Source: Streptomyces collinus (GTDB lineage: Bacteria > Actinomycetota > Actinomycetes > Streptomycetales > Streptomycetaceae). Taken from it: a stretch of DNA of 64,000 nt. A program made the translations under genes and the position numbers. The notes below the pieces were generated by a model. It was not told the DNA's origin. It searched no databases and worked only from the letters and a program-made list of their open reading frames with translations. Where the stretch lies: positions 7,812,001 through 7,876,000 of the forward strand of contig NZ_CP133771.1 in assembly GCF_031348265.1 (NCBI RefSeq), read 5' to 3'. This document shows, piece by piece, positions 9,741-18,861 of this stretch; the stretch's first letter is position 1; each line of letters starts with the position of its first letter.

Positions 9741-11315
9741 ATGCTGTGCACCAGGCTGACCAACGCCCGTTTCCTCACCATGGATCCGGACCATCCGGTC
9801 GCTCATGACCTGGGCATCTGGCAGGGCCGGATCGTGGGCCTCGACGAAGCCGTGACCGCCCTGCCCGCCCGTGAGGTCGTCGACCTCCAGGGCGCCACGG
9901 TGCTGCCGGGGTTCATCGACGCCCATGTCCACCTCGCCTGGACCGGGTTCAAGCAGAACACCCCGAGCATCGCGGGCCGCACCCGCGTCGACGACGTGCT
10001 CGCGGTCGTGGCCGAGGCCGTCGCCCGCACCCGCGCACCCGGCGACTGGGTGAGCATCGCCGGCTACGACCAGCGGGCCCTGGGCCGCCATCTGACCGCC
10101 GCCGACCTCGACAAGGTCAGCGACGGACGCAAGCTCTACCTGCTGCACGACTCCGGACACGGCTGCGTGGTCAACACCGCCGTCCTGGACCTGCTCCCCG
10201 CCGACATCCCGCACGAGAACGGCTTCCTCGCCGAGCAGGCCATGGGTGCCGCCCGCGCACTTCGCCTTCCGCACGCCCAGGAGGACCTGGCCGAGGCGAT
10301 CGGCCGCGCGGCCCGCACCTGCCTCACCGAGGGTGTCACCGCCTGCGCAGAAGCGGGCATCGGCGGCACCCTGTTCGGCCACAGCCCCGTCGAACTCGGC
10401 GCCTACCAACTCGCCCGGGACAAGGGCCTGCTGCCGCTGCGCGTCCAGCTCATGGTGTCGGCGGACCGGCTGAGCCCGGTCACCGCGCACGAGACCGACG
10501 GCATCCCGCGCGCCCTCGACCTCGGCCTGCGCACCGGCTTCGGCGACGACCGGCTCTCCGTCGGCGCGCTGAAGGTCTACACCGACGGCGGCATGATGGC
10601 CCGTACGGCCGCGCTGACCACCCCGTACGAAGGGCTCGACCACGCCGGGCAGTTGCAGGACGACCCGGACGCGCTCACCGACCTCATCGTGGACGGCCAC
10701 CTCGCCGGCTGGCAGCTCGCCGTGCACGCCATCGGCGACCGCGCGGCCGACATCGCCCTGGAGGCGATCGACCGCGCCCAGCGGATCCGGCCCCGCCCCG
10801 AGGCGCGCCACCGCATCGAACACGCCGGGCTGATCCGGCCCGACCAGCTCCCGCGCATGGCACGGCTCGGCCTCAGCGCGGTCGTCCAGCCCAACTTCCT
10901 GCGCTACTTCGGCGACGACTACGCCTCGATCATGGGCGAGGAACGGGCCCCCTGGATGTACCGGGGCCGGGCCTTCCTGGACCATGGCATTCCCCTGGTG
11001 GGCAGCTCCGACCGGCCCGTCGCCGACGGATCACCCCTGCGCGCCGTCCAGTTCATGGCCGAACGCGCCTCCACCTCCGGGCAGTTCATCGGGCCGGACG
11101 AGGCCGTCACCGTCGACCAGGCCCTGCACGCGTACACCGTCGCCGGCGCCCGCGCCTGCCACTGGGAAGACCGCCTGGGCAGCCTCACCCCCGGCAAACA
11201 CGCCGACCTGGTCGTCCTCGGCGACGACCCCAGGAGCGTCGACACCTCGCGCATCGGCGACATCGAGGTCGTGGAGACATACGTGGACGGCCGTCCGAGC
11301 CGTCCGCGCGACTGA
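9741..11315 (+). CDS. Amidohydrolase family 3 (YtcJ-like) metal-dependent hydrolase
   Basis: 524-residue cytoplasmic enzyme of the YtcJ branch of the amidohydrolase superfamily. Features are the entry motif LPGFIDAHVHLAW (HxH metal ligands), HAIGDRA and RIEHAGLI in the barrel, the SSDRPVADGSPL segment, and the C-terminal GKHADLVVLGDDP return to the small beta domain. The start is the ATG at 9741, 8 bp after cchK. The substrate cannot be read from the sequence; relatives hydrolyse formamides, amides or N-acyl compounds. Its position in the iron-regulated transcript suggests a role linked to coelichelin, for instance on formylated hydroxyornithine, but that is a guess. Confidence 0.8.
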   Translation: MLCTRLTNARFLTMDPDHPVAHDLGIWQGRIVGLDEAVTALPAREVVDLQGATVLPGFIDAHVHLAWTGFKQNTPSIAGRTRVDDVLAVVAEAVARTRAPGDWVSIAGYDQRALGRHLTAADLDKVSDGRKLYLLHDSGHGCVVNTAVLDLLPADIPHENGFLAEQAMGAARALRLPHAQEDLAEAIGRAARTCLTEGVTACAEAGIGGTLFGHSPVELGAYQLARDKGLLPLRVQLMVSADRLSPVTAHETDGIPRALDLGLRTGFGDDRLSVGALKVYTDGGMMARTAALTTPYEGLDHAGQLQDDPDALTDLIVDGHLAGWQLAVHAIGDRAADIALEAIDRAQRIRPRPEARHRIEHAGLIRPDQLPRMARLGLSAVVQPNFLRYFGDDYASIMGEERAPWMYRGRAFLDHGIPLVGSSDRPVADGSPLRAVQFMAERASTSGQFIGPDEAVTVDQALHAYTVAGARACHWEDRLGSLTPGKHADLVVLGDDPRSVDTSRIGDIEVVETYVDGRPSRPRD

Positions 11316-11345
11316 TCCCCGGTCCAAAACCGAGGAAGGAACCCC

Positions 11346-11867
11346 TTGACCACGGCCATGCCGCGCCCTGCCGCGCTGCCACGCGCCCTTGACGCACCGA
11401 CACCCGCCCCGCGCACCGCCCGCCCGCACGAGGCCGCCGCCCTCGCCGCCCTGTCCCGGCCCTTCGTGCGCTCGGGCGCACTGCGCGAACGCCCCGTCTC
11501 CCTCTACGCCGCCCACGCGGCCGACTTCCTGGTCCTGGAGGCCTCTGACGGCACGCTCGACGGCTGCGTGGGCCTGCGTGCGTACCCCACGGACGCGCGG
11601 GAGGACGGCGAACTCGCGGGCGTCGTCTACAACTTCTGTGTGGCAGCACACCGCCAGGGGAGCGGAGCGGGAGCCGGGCTCTTACGCGCGGCGCTCGTCA
11701 CGGCGCGCGCCCGGTCGCTCGGCTCCCTGTTCACGGCGACCACCGGGAGCGCCGGACTGTTCCTCCGCCACGGCTTCACGCCCACGACCGCGCACCGTGC
11801 GCCGCGGAGCTGGGCGAAGTCCCTGGACCCGCGGCGCGACGCGCGCGTCCTGATCAGGACCTGGTGA
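11346..11867 (+). CDS. GNAT acetyltransferase resembling short N-acetylglutamate synthase (ArgA-like)
   Basis: 173-residue GNAT protein. It has the acetyl-CoA loop RQGSGAGAGLL and the tail LFTATTGSAGLFLRHGF...PRSWAKSLDPRRDARVLI. The tail recalls the LFxLTT...WFxxxGF...RRSxVL ending of short N-acetylglutamate synthases. The likely start is the TTG at 11346 with AGGAAGGA 7 bp upstream; an ATG at 11358 is the alternative. The 30-bp gap to the amidohydrolase suggests co-transcription. Its 3' end overlaps the convergent argB-like gene by 14 bp. Together the pair covers the first two steps of ornithine synthesis (acetylation of glutamate, then phosphorylation), which would feed coelichelin's hydroxyornithine units. 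A generic GNAT is the alternative. Confidence 0.65.
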   Translation: MTTAMPRPAALPRALDAPTPAPRTARPHEAAALAALSRPFVRSGALRERPVSLYAAHAADFLVLEASDGTLDGCVGLRAYPTDAREDGELAGVVYNFCVAAHRQGSGAGAGLLRAALVTARARSLGSLFTATTGSAGLFLRHGFTPTTAHRAPRSWAKSLDPRRDARVLIRTW

Positions 11868-12798
11868 CGGCGTCGGGCACCACGGTGGTGCCCGGGCTGG
11901 TCCCGGCGAGGACGCTGCGCAGCACCGCGTGCGGCACGCGCCCGTCCAGCACATGCGCCTTGCGCACCCCGCCGCGGACGGCCCGCAGACAGCCCTCCAT
12001 CTTCGGCAGCATCCCGCTCGCCAGCCCGGGCAGCAGTCCGTCCAGCGCGCGGGCCGTCAGACGCCCGATGACCTCGGTGCTGCGCGGCCAGTCCGCGTAC
12101 AGCCCCTCGACATCGGTGAGCATCACCAGCCGCTCCGCGTCGAGAGCGACGGCGAGGGCGGCCGCCGCGAGATCGGCGTTCACGTTGTAGACCTGCCCGT
12201 CCGCGCCGCGTGCGACGGGGGAGACGACGGGGATGTGGTCCTGCTCCAACAGGGCGCGCACCATGGCCGGGTTGACGTCCACGACGTCGCCGACGAGGCC
12301 GATGTCCACGGTCTCACCGTCCACGCGGGCCGGCCGCCGCACGGCGGTCATGGTGTGTGCGTCCTCCCCGGTCAGACCCACCGCGAAGGGCCCATGGGCG
12401 TTGATGTGACCGACCAGCTCCCGCTGGACACGCCCCGTCAGCACCATGCGCACCACGTCCATGGTCTCGGGCGTGGTCACCCGCAGCCCGGCCTCGAACC
12501 GGGTCTCCAGCCCGAGCCGTTCGAGCATCGCGCTGATCTGCGGTCCGCCGCCGTGCACGACGACCGGCCGCAGGCCCGCGTGCCACAGCTCCACCACGTC
12601 CTGGGCGAACGTCAGTTGAAGCTCCGGGTCCACCATGGCGTTGCCGCCGAACTTGACGACGACCACACGGCCGCGCAGTTCCTCGGGCCAAGGGAGTGGC
12701 CCGGCGAGCGGATCCCCATCACGGGCGGCTGTCACGGTCACGCGGACACTCCGTTTCATGGCGGGGCAGGTCCCGGGCGAAGTGGTGCCGCAGGTCAT
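11854..12798 (-). CDS. argB: Acetylglutamate kinase paralogue (ArgB-like)
   Basis: About 300 residues of the amino-acid kinase family; phosphorylates N-acetylglutamate in the acetyl cycle to ornithine. Landmarks are VVVKFGGNAM (phosphate loop), VVVHGGGPQIS, GLETRFEAGLRVTT (acetylglutamate site), GLTGEDA, YNVNADLAA and LVMLTDVEGLY. The start is uncertain. The ATG at 12798 leaves the iron-box-like element 13 bp upstream; the ATG at 12759 (MKRSVRV) fits the family length better but lacks a clear ribosome site. As a copy beside a siderophore cluster with its own iron-box-like operator, it is probably an iron-regulated duplicate rather than the housekeeping argB, which normally sits in argCJBD. 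Confidence 0.85.
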   Translation of the reverse strand: MTCGTTSPGTCPAMKRSVRVTVTAARDGDPLAGPLPWPEELRGRVVVVKFGGNAMVDPELQLTFAQDVVELWHAGLRPVVVHGGGPQISAMLERLGLETRFEAGLRVTTPETMDVVRMVLTGRVQRELVGHINAHGPFAVGLTGEDAHTMTAVRRPARVDGETVDIGLVGDVVDVNPAMVRALLEQDHIPVVSPVARGADGQVYNVNADLAAAALAVALDAERLVMLTDVEGLYADWPRSTEVIGRLTARALDGLLPGLASGMLPKMEGCLRAVRGGVRKAHVLDGRVPHAVLRSVLAGTSPGTTVVPDAVTRS

Positions 12799-12810
12799 GC
12801 ACGAAGTCCG

Positions 12811-12829
12811 TTAGATAAGGCTAACCTTA
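12811..12829 (-). promoter_or_regulatory. Iron-box-like operator upstream of argB-like gene
   Basis: The 19-mer TTAGATAAGGCTAACCTTA (plus strand) agrees with the DmdR1 iron-box consensus at 15 of 19 positions. It sits in the divergent gap between the argB-like gene and the zinc-ribbon gene. It would place ornithine supply under the same regulator as cchJ and cchK. Confidence 0.75.
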
Positions 12830-12915
12830 CCAAGTGCCACGATCGAAGCGCAGGTGCCCGGGCAGGCTGCGAAAACTCCGTCGAGTTCCTCCCGGGTGCT
12901 GCCTACCCTGGCGGC

Positions 12916-13239
12916 ATGGGACACGCGAAGACCTCCTACGTCTGCCAGCCCTGCCGGGCTTCGTACAAGCAGCCGTACGACAGGGACAGGCAGAGGATCT
13001 GCCCCCGTTGCGCGCAGCCGCTGATCCACGTGGGGTCCGCCTTCGCGGCACCCCGCCGCCGGGACACCGCGGCCTGGCGGACACTGTCCGTGCTGCTGCA
13101 CGCCTGCGTCCGCTTCCACAAGAGCTGCTGCGGCGGGCCCGGTTACCGCCCCCGCACGCTGCGAGAGGTGCGCGAGCGGATGACGTTCGCCCGGCGCAGC
13201 GGCGTGCCCTTCGCCAGGGCACTCGTACGGCACTTCTGA
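12916..13239 (+). CDS. Small zinc-ribbon protein
   Basis: 107-residue cytoplasmic protein. Two CxxC pairs, VCQPC near residue 10 and ICPRC near 29, form a zinc ribbon. A basic C-terminal half follows, with FHKSCCGGPGYRP and RTLREVRERM. The start is the ATG at 12916 (MGHAKTSYVC); the frame continues open upstream but that part opposes argB. Similar short zinc-ribbon proteins are widespread in Streptomyces with no assigned function. The convergent kinase gene ends 15 bp away. Function unknown. Confidence 0.6.
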   Translation: MGHAKTSYVCQPCRASYKQPYDRDRQRICPRCAQPLIHVGSAFAAPRRRDTAAWRTLSVLLHACVRFHKSCCGGPGYRPRTLREVRERMTFARRSGVPFARALVRHF

Positions 13240-13253
13240 ACGAAGACGTCCGC

Positions 13254-15266
13254 TCAGGTTGGGCACTCGGCCCGCGTGGTGGCCGTACCCCAACGGATCA
13301 TCAGATAGCCGGACCCGCCGATCTCCGCCACGGCGTAGCGAGAGTAGGGCCAGGCGCCTCCCGCACTCTCCCGTTCGCTCACCAGAGCCCGGCACGCCTC
13401 GCCGGCGGCCAGAGCCGCCCAGGACTCGACCTGCTCCTGGTTCCACTGCAGGTATTCCGACCAGACGTACATCACCGAGTCTTCGGGGTCGAAGCCCACC
13501 TTGATGTGCGCGTTGCCGAGCACACGGTCGGTGCCGAGCGTCTGGCGCATCCCGTTGGTACCCGTGATGATCTTTCTGGCGGTGCCGTCCGCGACCCGGA
13601 TCTCCGCGCTGTCGGTACTGGGGATCATCGCCTGCCCCAGACCTTCTTCGTCCGGCTGCCAGCCCTGCGAACCGTCCGTGTCCTGCCCGGTGCCGTTGTC
13701 GGCGGCCGACCGGCAGCCGGTGTCGGTGACGAAGTCGTCCTGCCAGGTCACCCGCGGTTCCCGGCCCTGCTCCTCCTTCACCATGACGTACGTGCGGTAC
13801 GGCAGGTCCGGGTGCAGCCGGAGGACGACGTCCCGCAGCGTCAGGCACATCGACCTGGCGATCTGCGTCTCCGCATACAGCGTCCCCTGCTCATCGGAGG
13901 CCAGCCGGTACGAGAGGTACACCTCCCGGCGCGACGCGTGGAACCGCACGGTCCCCGGAGTGAAGTCGGCGCTCTCGCCGAGGTCCTGCGCCTCGACACC
14001 CTGGTCGTGCAGGACCGCGCGCGCCACGTCGTGCTCCCCTGCGCCCTGTGCCGCTCGCGCCTGGTTCCAGCTCGCCGCACTCGCCGAGCTGCCGTTCGCG
14101 GCCTGCCGCTCCGCCTTCTCGTCCCCTTGCGCGGCGCTCGCCGAAGCCTGCCCGGATCCGGCCGAAGCCGGCGGTGACGCAGAGGCCGCGGACAGGGGTG
14201 TCTGACGGCCACCCCCAATGTCGCCGGGCAGCAGCGCCGCCACTCCTCCGGCCAGGCCGCCGACGACGCCTGCCGCGAGGGCGACGGCGGCTACGAGTCG
14301 CCTTCGGGATCGACCCCTGTCCGACGGAAGCTTCCAGACGGCGTCCTCCGCGGCCGGCACCTCCCAGGCGGCCGTGATCATGTCCGCGGCCGTCGCCGGT
14401 AACGCATCGGCACTCGCCGCCTGAGTGACCTGAGACGCCAAGAGCACCGCGCACTCCTGGGCGGCCTCGGCGGCTGACGGACGCTCACCCGGTTCCTGGG
14501 CCAGCGCCTTCTCCACGATCCGGCGCAGGGGCGCGGGGACACCGTCCAGGTCGGCCTCGCCCGACATCACGCGGAAGGCCACCACATCGGGCGCACCGGC
14601 CCCGAACGGCAGTCGGCCGGTGGCCGCATAGGCCACGAGCGCCCCCCACGCGAACACGTCACCCGCCGGACCCGCGGTGCCCTGACGGTACTGCTCGGGG
14701 CTGATCCAACCGGGGGTGCCGGTCATGACCCCCGTCCGGGTGACGCTGATTCCGTCGGCGGCGTGCGCGATACCGAAGTCCAGCACACGGGGGCCGACGG
14801 GCGTGAGCAGGACGTTCTGCGGCTTCACGTCACGGTGCACCACCCCCACGGCGTGAATGGCGGCCAGCGCCTGCGCGGTGGCGGCCGCGAACGCGTACGG
14901 GCTCCCTTCCGTGAGCGGCCCCTGCGTGAGCACGTGCTGGGTCAGTGTCGGTCCGGGGACGTAGACGGTGGCCAGCCACGGGGTCTGCGCGTCCGGATCG
15001 GCGGCGAGCAGGGGAACCACGTGCGGTCCGGTGACGCGGGAGGACAGTTCCACCTCACGCCGGAAACGGGCCCTGAACTCTGGATCCTGGGCCTGCTCGG
15101 GGTGGATCACCTTGACCGCGACGCGCATTCCGTCGGAGGCGACTCCGGCATGGACGGTGCCCATGCCGCCCGCGCCGAGACGGCCGATGATGCGGTAGGG
15201 GCCAATGCGGGAGGGGTCGCCCGGACGAGCCGGCTGAACTCTTCCGCCGGAGCCGATTTCGCTCAC
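13254..15266 (-). CDS. Membrane-anchored Ser/Thr protein kinase
   Basis: 670-residue PknB-type kinase. An N-terminal catalytic domain (about 18-280) carries GRLGAGGMGTVHAG, the catalytic loop HRDVKPQN (~139), LDFGIAH and the GTPGWISPEQ activation segment. One hydrophobic segment lies near 325-347. A Ser/Ala-rich linker and a ~300-residue extracytoplasmic domain (two Cys: SMCL and TGCRS) follow. I place the start at the GTG at 15266 (MSEIGSGG) because AAGGAA lies 6-7 bp upstream; a GTG six bases earlier leaves no spacing. The signal sensed by the outer domain is unknown. It stands alone, convergent with the zinc-ribbon gene. Confidence 0.9.
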   Translation of the reverse strand: MSEIGSGGRVQPARPGDPSRIGPYRIIGRLGAGGMGTVHAGVASDGMRVAVKVIHPEQAQDPEFRARFRREVELSSRVTGPHVVPLLAADPDAQTPWLATVYVPGPTLTQHVLTQGPLTEGSPYAFAAATAQALAAIHAVGVVHRDVKPQNVLLTPVGPRVLDFGIAHAADGISVTRTGVMTGTPGWISPEQYRQGTAGPAGDVFAWGALVAYAATGRLPFGAGAPDVVAFRVMSGEADLDGVPAPLRRIVEKALAQEPGERPSAAEAAQECAVLLASQVTQAASADALPATAADMITAAWEVPAAEDAVWKLPSDRGRSRRRLVAAVALAAGVVGGLAGGVAALLPGDIGGGRQTPLSAASASPPASAGSGQASASAAQGDEKAERQAANGSSASAASWNQARAAQGAGEHDVARAVLHDQGVEAQDLGESADFTPGTVRFHASRREVYLSYRLASDEQGTLYAETQIARSMCLTLRDVVLRLHPDLPYRTYVMVKEEQGREPRVTWQDDFVTDTGCRSAADNGTGQDTDGSQGWQPDEEGLGQAMIPSTDSAEIRVADGTARKIITGTNGMRQTLGTDRVLGNAHIKVGFDPEDSVMYVWSEYLQWNQEQVESWAALAAGEACRALVSERESAGGAWPYSRYAVAEIGGSGYLMIRWGTATTRAECPT

Positions 15267-15791
15267 GAACACTTCCTTGAAACAGAGGGATGAAACGGGC
15301 AGAGCGGGGTGTCGATCGCACCCGGCGGACGCCGGGCGGACGGGATGTCGCTCACAACCGCCGTGCCGCGTGAACCCGGCTCATGGGGCCGGTCCGAAAA
15401 ACGACACAGGCCGGCGAACTGCGCTACCCGGTCCTTCAGTTCGTCGAGGATCGGAGGTTCGGTTCGGCACCGGGCCACCCGTACCGCACGCCATCCGCCC
15501 CGTGGGGCACCCGACCCCGCGGCATCCCGATCATGGCGTCCAGCGCTCGCCCGTCCTCGGCACTGCCCTGTCGCATCGCGGTCCCTCCCCTGCCGTCGAC
15601 CTGTGCGACGCGAGCCTATGCGGCTTTGCCCCCCAGGGGCGGTCGGATTGCCGGGTCACGCACCGCTCTGACGCCTGAGACGGCTTCGAGGCGGATCCGG
15701 AGGCCGTCCAGCGGTGACCGTGGTGGATTTGTGAGCCGGCACCGTCGCCCATGGTCGCCCCGATTGCCAGGTACCCTCGACTCATCGTCAA
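15267..15791. other. Intergenic region between kinase and DUF2075 gene; no gene seen
   Basis: About 525 bp hold the 5' leader of the kinase (minus strand) and the upstream region of the DUF2075 gene (plus strand). A hairpin CCCGGC-GGAC-GCCGGG lies at 15321-15336 in the kinase leader. Several overlapping open frames exist but none has convincing coding character. It may hold divergent promoters; no clear pair of boxes was recognised. Confidence 0.5.
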
Positions 15792-15810
15792 CGCGGCCCG
15801 ACGGGCTTCC
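15792..15810. repeat. 19-bp direct repeat, left copy
   Basis: CGCGGCCCGACGGGCTTCC, identical to 17897-17915. A second shared block, CCCACCCGCACGAGT, follows each copy (about 15844 and 17929). The pair brackets the DUF2075 gene. Confidence 0.8.
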
Positions 15811-15821
15811 GCTCCACCCCG

Positions 15822-17771
15822 GTGGAGTTTCGAAGGACATGCCCCCACCCGCACGAGTCTCTTCGTGCTGCCCGGGGGAAGTCCTTGCTGTTCCGCGCGT
15901 CCGCGAAAACGGTCGCCGTCATGGCGCTCGACGGTTCGCTGTTCCTGCACCTCACCGACAATTTCGTCCACATGCACGGCTACCGGCCCGGTACCTCGGA
16001 GCTGCGCTCCTGGGAGCGCAGCATCCCCGTCCTTGCCACCGCGCTCAACGACGCGGGCCTGGGTGACGTGGAGGTCATGCTGGAGTACGCGCTCCCGCTG
16101 AACAGCAAACGCGCCGACGTCGTCCTCGCCGGAGTTCACCCGGCCACAGGGGAGCCGTCGTACGTCGTGGTGGAACTCAAGCAGTGGAGCCAGGCCCTTC
16201 CCCACGAGGACGACCCCACCCTCTGCCATGTCGACGCCTACGCCCACCCGGTCCTCAACCCGATCGAGCAGGTGCGCCGCTACTGCGAGTACCTCGTCAA
16301 CTTCAACGGGTCGGTGGCCGAACACCGCCACCGGGTCAACGGGGTGGCGTTCCTGCACAACGCTACCGAGTTCGGTGTGACCGGGCTGAGGGAGATCGAA
16401 CGTGACGGTCACGGACTGCTCTTCACCGGGGAGCGCCGAGGCGCATTCCTCGATCACCTCCGTACCAGGCTGAGCGACAAGCACCCGGGGGCAGGGGCGG
16501 CGGACGAATTGTGTGCAGGCGTCGCCGTGCCGTCGAAGCAGTTGATGTCCGTGGCCGCCGAAGAAGTGCGGGAGCGTACGTAGTTCGTGCTCCTCGACGA
16601 GCAGCAGGTCGCGTACCGCATGGTGCTCAACGCGGTGCAGAAGGCGAAGAACGCCGACCGTAAGGAAGTCGTCATCGTCACGGGAGGACCCGGCACCGGA
16701 AAGAGCGTGATCGCCCTCCAACTGCTCGGAGAGCTCTACCGGCGTGGCGTACCAGCGCTGCACGCCACCGGCTCCCAGTCCTTCACCAAGACGATGCGGA
16801 AGATCGCTGGGGCCCGCAAGCGGGAAGTGCAGGACCTGTTCAAGTACTTCAACAGCTTCATGACCGCCGAGAAGAACAGCCTGGGCGCCCTGATCTGCGA
16901 CGAGGCCCACCGCATCCGGGAGACCTCTGCCAACCGCTACACCCGCGCCGAGCACCGGACCGGCAGGGCCCAGATCGACGAACTCATCGACGTCGCCTAC
17001 GTGCCCGTCTTCTTTCTCGACGAGCACCAGGTCGTGCGCCCGGGCGAGATGGGCACCGTCGCCGACATCAAGGAGGCGGCGGCGAAGCGGGACATCCCGT
17101 GCCACGTCGTACCCCTGGACAGCCAGTTCCGCTGCGGCGGAAGCGATGCCTACCTGCGCTGGGTGGTCCGACTCCTCGGACTGGAGCCCGGCGGACCGGT
17201 CACCTGGGAGCCCGACGGCCGCATGCAGCTCCTGGTTGCCGAGAGCCCTCAGGAGATGGAGGCGTTCCTGGAGGCCCGTCGAGCACAGGGCTACGGCGCC
17301 CGCATGTCCGCCGGCTACTGCTGGCGCTGGTCCCCGGAGCCCAGGCCCGGCGAGCCGCTGCCGCCCGATGTCGTCATCGGTGACTGGGCCCGCCCCTGGA
17401 ACCTGCGCGGCGACCGCTCCGTCTCCGGCGCGCCTCCGGCCGCCCTGTGGGCCACCGACCCAGCCGGCTTCGGCCAGGTCGGCTGCGTCTACACCGCACA
17501 GGGCTTCGAGTACGACTGGTCCGGCGTCATCATCGGCCCCGATCTGCTCTGGCGCGGTGACCGCTGGGTCACCGATCGCACCGAGTCCAAGGACCCGGTG
17601 TTCAGGCGGTCCACCTCCGACGCCGACGTGGACCGCCTGATCCGCAACACCTACAAGGTGCTGCTCACCCGGGGCATGGTCGGCACAGTCGTGTACTCGA
17701 CCGACTCGGAGACGCGGGCGAAGCTGAGGGAACTCGTGGGTGGTTCAGCGCGGGAGTCGGCTCGGGTGTGA
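15822..17771 (+). pseudogene. Nuclease-DUF2075 NTPase gene interrupted by an in-frame TAG
   Basis: One continuous 649-codon frame except for TAG at 16581-16583. The first part (253 residues) carries a PD-(D/E)xK-like nuclease pattern: RADVVLAG followed by VVVELKQW. The second part, from the GTG at 16587 (394 residues), is a DUF2075 P-loop NTPase: GGPGTGKSV, ICDEAHR, FFLDEHQ, LDSQFRCGG and the late YTAQGFEYD and VLLTRG motifs. Sequence either side of the stop (EVRERT / FVLLDEQQVAYR) looks seamless, so a CAG-to-TAG change in one ancestral gene is the simplest reading. Alternatives are reinitiation giving two subunits, stop readthrough, or a sequencing error. The true N-terminus may be a TTG at 15885 (LLFRASAK). 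Such nuclease-NTPase fusions occur in defence islands. Confidence 0.8.
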
Positions 17772-17896
17772 CAGCGGAGTGCACGGCAGGACAGCGCACT
17801 TGTCGTGAGTCGGCCAAGCCATTCCATTGAACTGGCTGAAAGGCGTTCGTTGTTTCCGGGACGAGTCGGTGCCTGTCAAAGATCACTGACACCGGT

Positions 17897-17915
17897 CGCG
17901 GCCCGACGGGCTTCC
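17897..17915. repeat. 19-bp direct repeat, right copy
   Basis: Identical to 15792-15810 and again followed by CCCACCCGCACGAGT. It lies 126 bp after the DUF2075 stop codon, in a 474-bp stretch (17772-18245) where I see no convincing gene. Confidence 0.8.
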
Positions 17916-18065
17916 TACGTGGACACGCCCCACCCGCACGAGTTACTCGTGCCGTCGCTGCGCAGCTCGGCAGCGATCTCCAGTCGGACCGCGGCCAGCA
18001 GCTCGTCGACCGGATACGGCCGGTGTGACTCCTGCGCCATCCCCACCCCCGAGGTGATCGGCTCA

Positions 18066-18107
18066 TCGCCCTGGCATGTGCCCAAGCCAGGGCACATGCC
18101 AGGGCGA
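18066..18107. terminator. Perfect 18-bp inverted repeat with 6-nt loop (hairpin)
   Basis: The arms 18066-18083 and 18090-18107 are exact reverse complements, around the loop AAGCCA. The stem would be very stable as RNA. No U-tract follows, but Streptomyces terminators often lack one. It may end transcription from the DUF2075 gene or insulate the gene at 18246; an operator role is possible too. Confidence 0.6.
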
Positions 18108-18245
18108 GCCTATGCACACCGAGGCGAGGCAAGCGTGTTTCCGGTCAGCACTGGTTCCGGGGAGTTCTCCGGCCCTGCAGTCACCGACGTCGCTGAGCGC
18201 TAATGTGTCCGCTCCGACACGGTTCGTAGAACGGGAGGGGGACCC

Positions 18246-18833
18246 GTGAAGCTCACCTATCTCCGCTTCGAGGGCACGCCGGAGGAACTCGACGCGTCCC
18301 AGGTGGTTCGCGAGCTCGTCCAGCAGCTGCCCGGCACGGTCGACACCGCTCGCCCGACACCTCGGGTTGTCGCTGACCCCGACAGTGACGACGTCGTGGA
18401 CTTCGGATGGCAAGTCGAGGGCGACGTGCCGGGGGTGGCGGACGAGGGGCAGGAGACGGTGAAGGCGCAGCTCGCCTTCAACCCCGCTGCGGAGCAGTTC
18501 ATCGACTTCCTGGCGGAAGCCGGCTCCTGGGAGAGCGTCGGAGTGCACGGCATCAAGCGCAAGACGTGGCAGGAGGGCGATCCGCTCGACTATTCCGGGT
18601 ACCTCCGCCTCCGCCGCAAGGGCAGCCAGTTCGGCGGTTTCGCCTATGCCTTCGCTTCCACGGGCGTGGTCAACTTTCGTCTGCTGCACAGCGATGAGAT
18701 CGCGGAGCTGGCGCCGGACGCCTATCCGCTCGCAACTGGCCACCGCCGATACAGGGTGAACATTCAGATTCGTGACGAAAACACTCTGAAGCAGGCTCTC
18801 GCCCTGGCTGAACTCGCTTATGACGCCACGTAA
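18246..18833 (+). CDS. Hypothetical protein, 195 aa
   Basis: Starts GTG-AAG-CTC (MKLTYLRFEG) with GGGAGGGGG about 7 bp upstream. It is predicted soluble, acidic in the first half, with no signal peptide, membrane segment or motif I recognise. The middle has alternating strands (GYLRLRRKGSQFGGFAYAF) and the end a helix (TLKQALALAELAYDA). It directly precedes the BREX genes on the same strand, separated by a hairpin and a palindrome, so it may be an accessory or independent cargo gene. Function unknown. Confidence 0.65.
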   Translation: MKLTYLRFEGTPEELDASQVVRELVQQLPGTVDTARPTPRVVADPDSDDVVDFGWQVEGDVPGVADEGQETVKAQLAFNPAAEQFIDFLAEAGSWESVGVHGIKRKTWQEGDPLDYSGYLRLRRKGSQFGGFAYAFASTGVVNFRLLHSDEIAELAPDAYPLATGHRRYRVNIQIRDENTLKQALALAELAYDAT

Positions 18834-18861
18834 AGGGTGTTTTACTCTCGTATGTCATTGA

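Noticed and set aside
17915..18097. Possible 60-residue minus-strand peptide ending SNSCGWGVST, considered as a RiPP precursor
   Set aside because: It overlaps the 18-bp hairpin and the direct repeat, has no modifying enzyme nearby and no clear ribosome site; kept only as part of the repeat finding.
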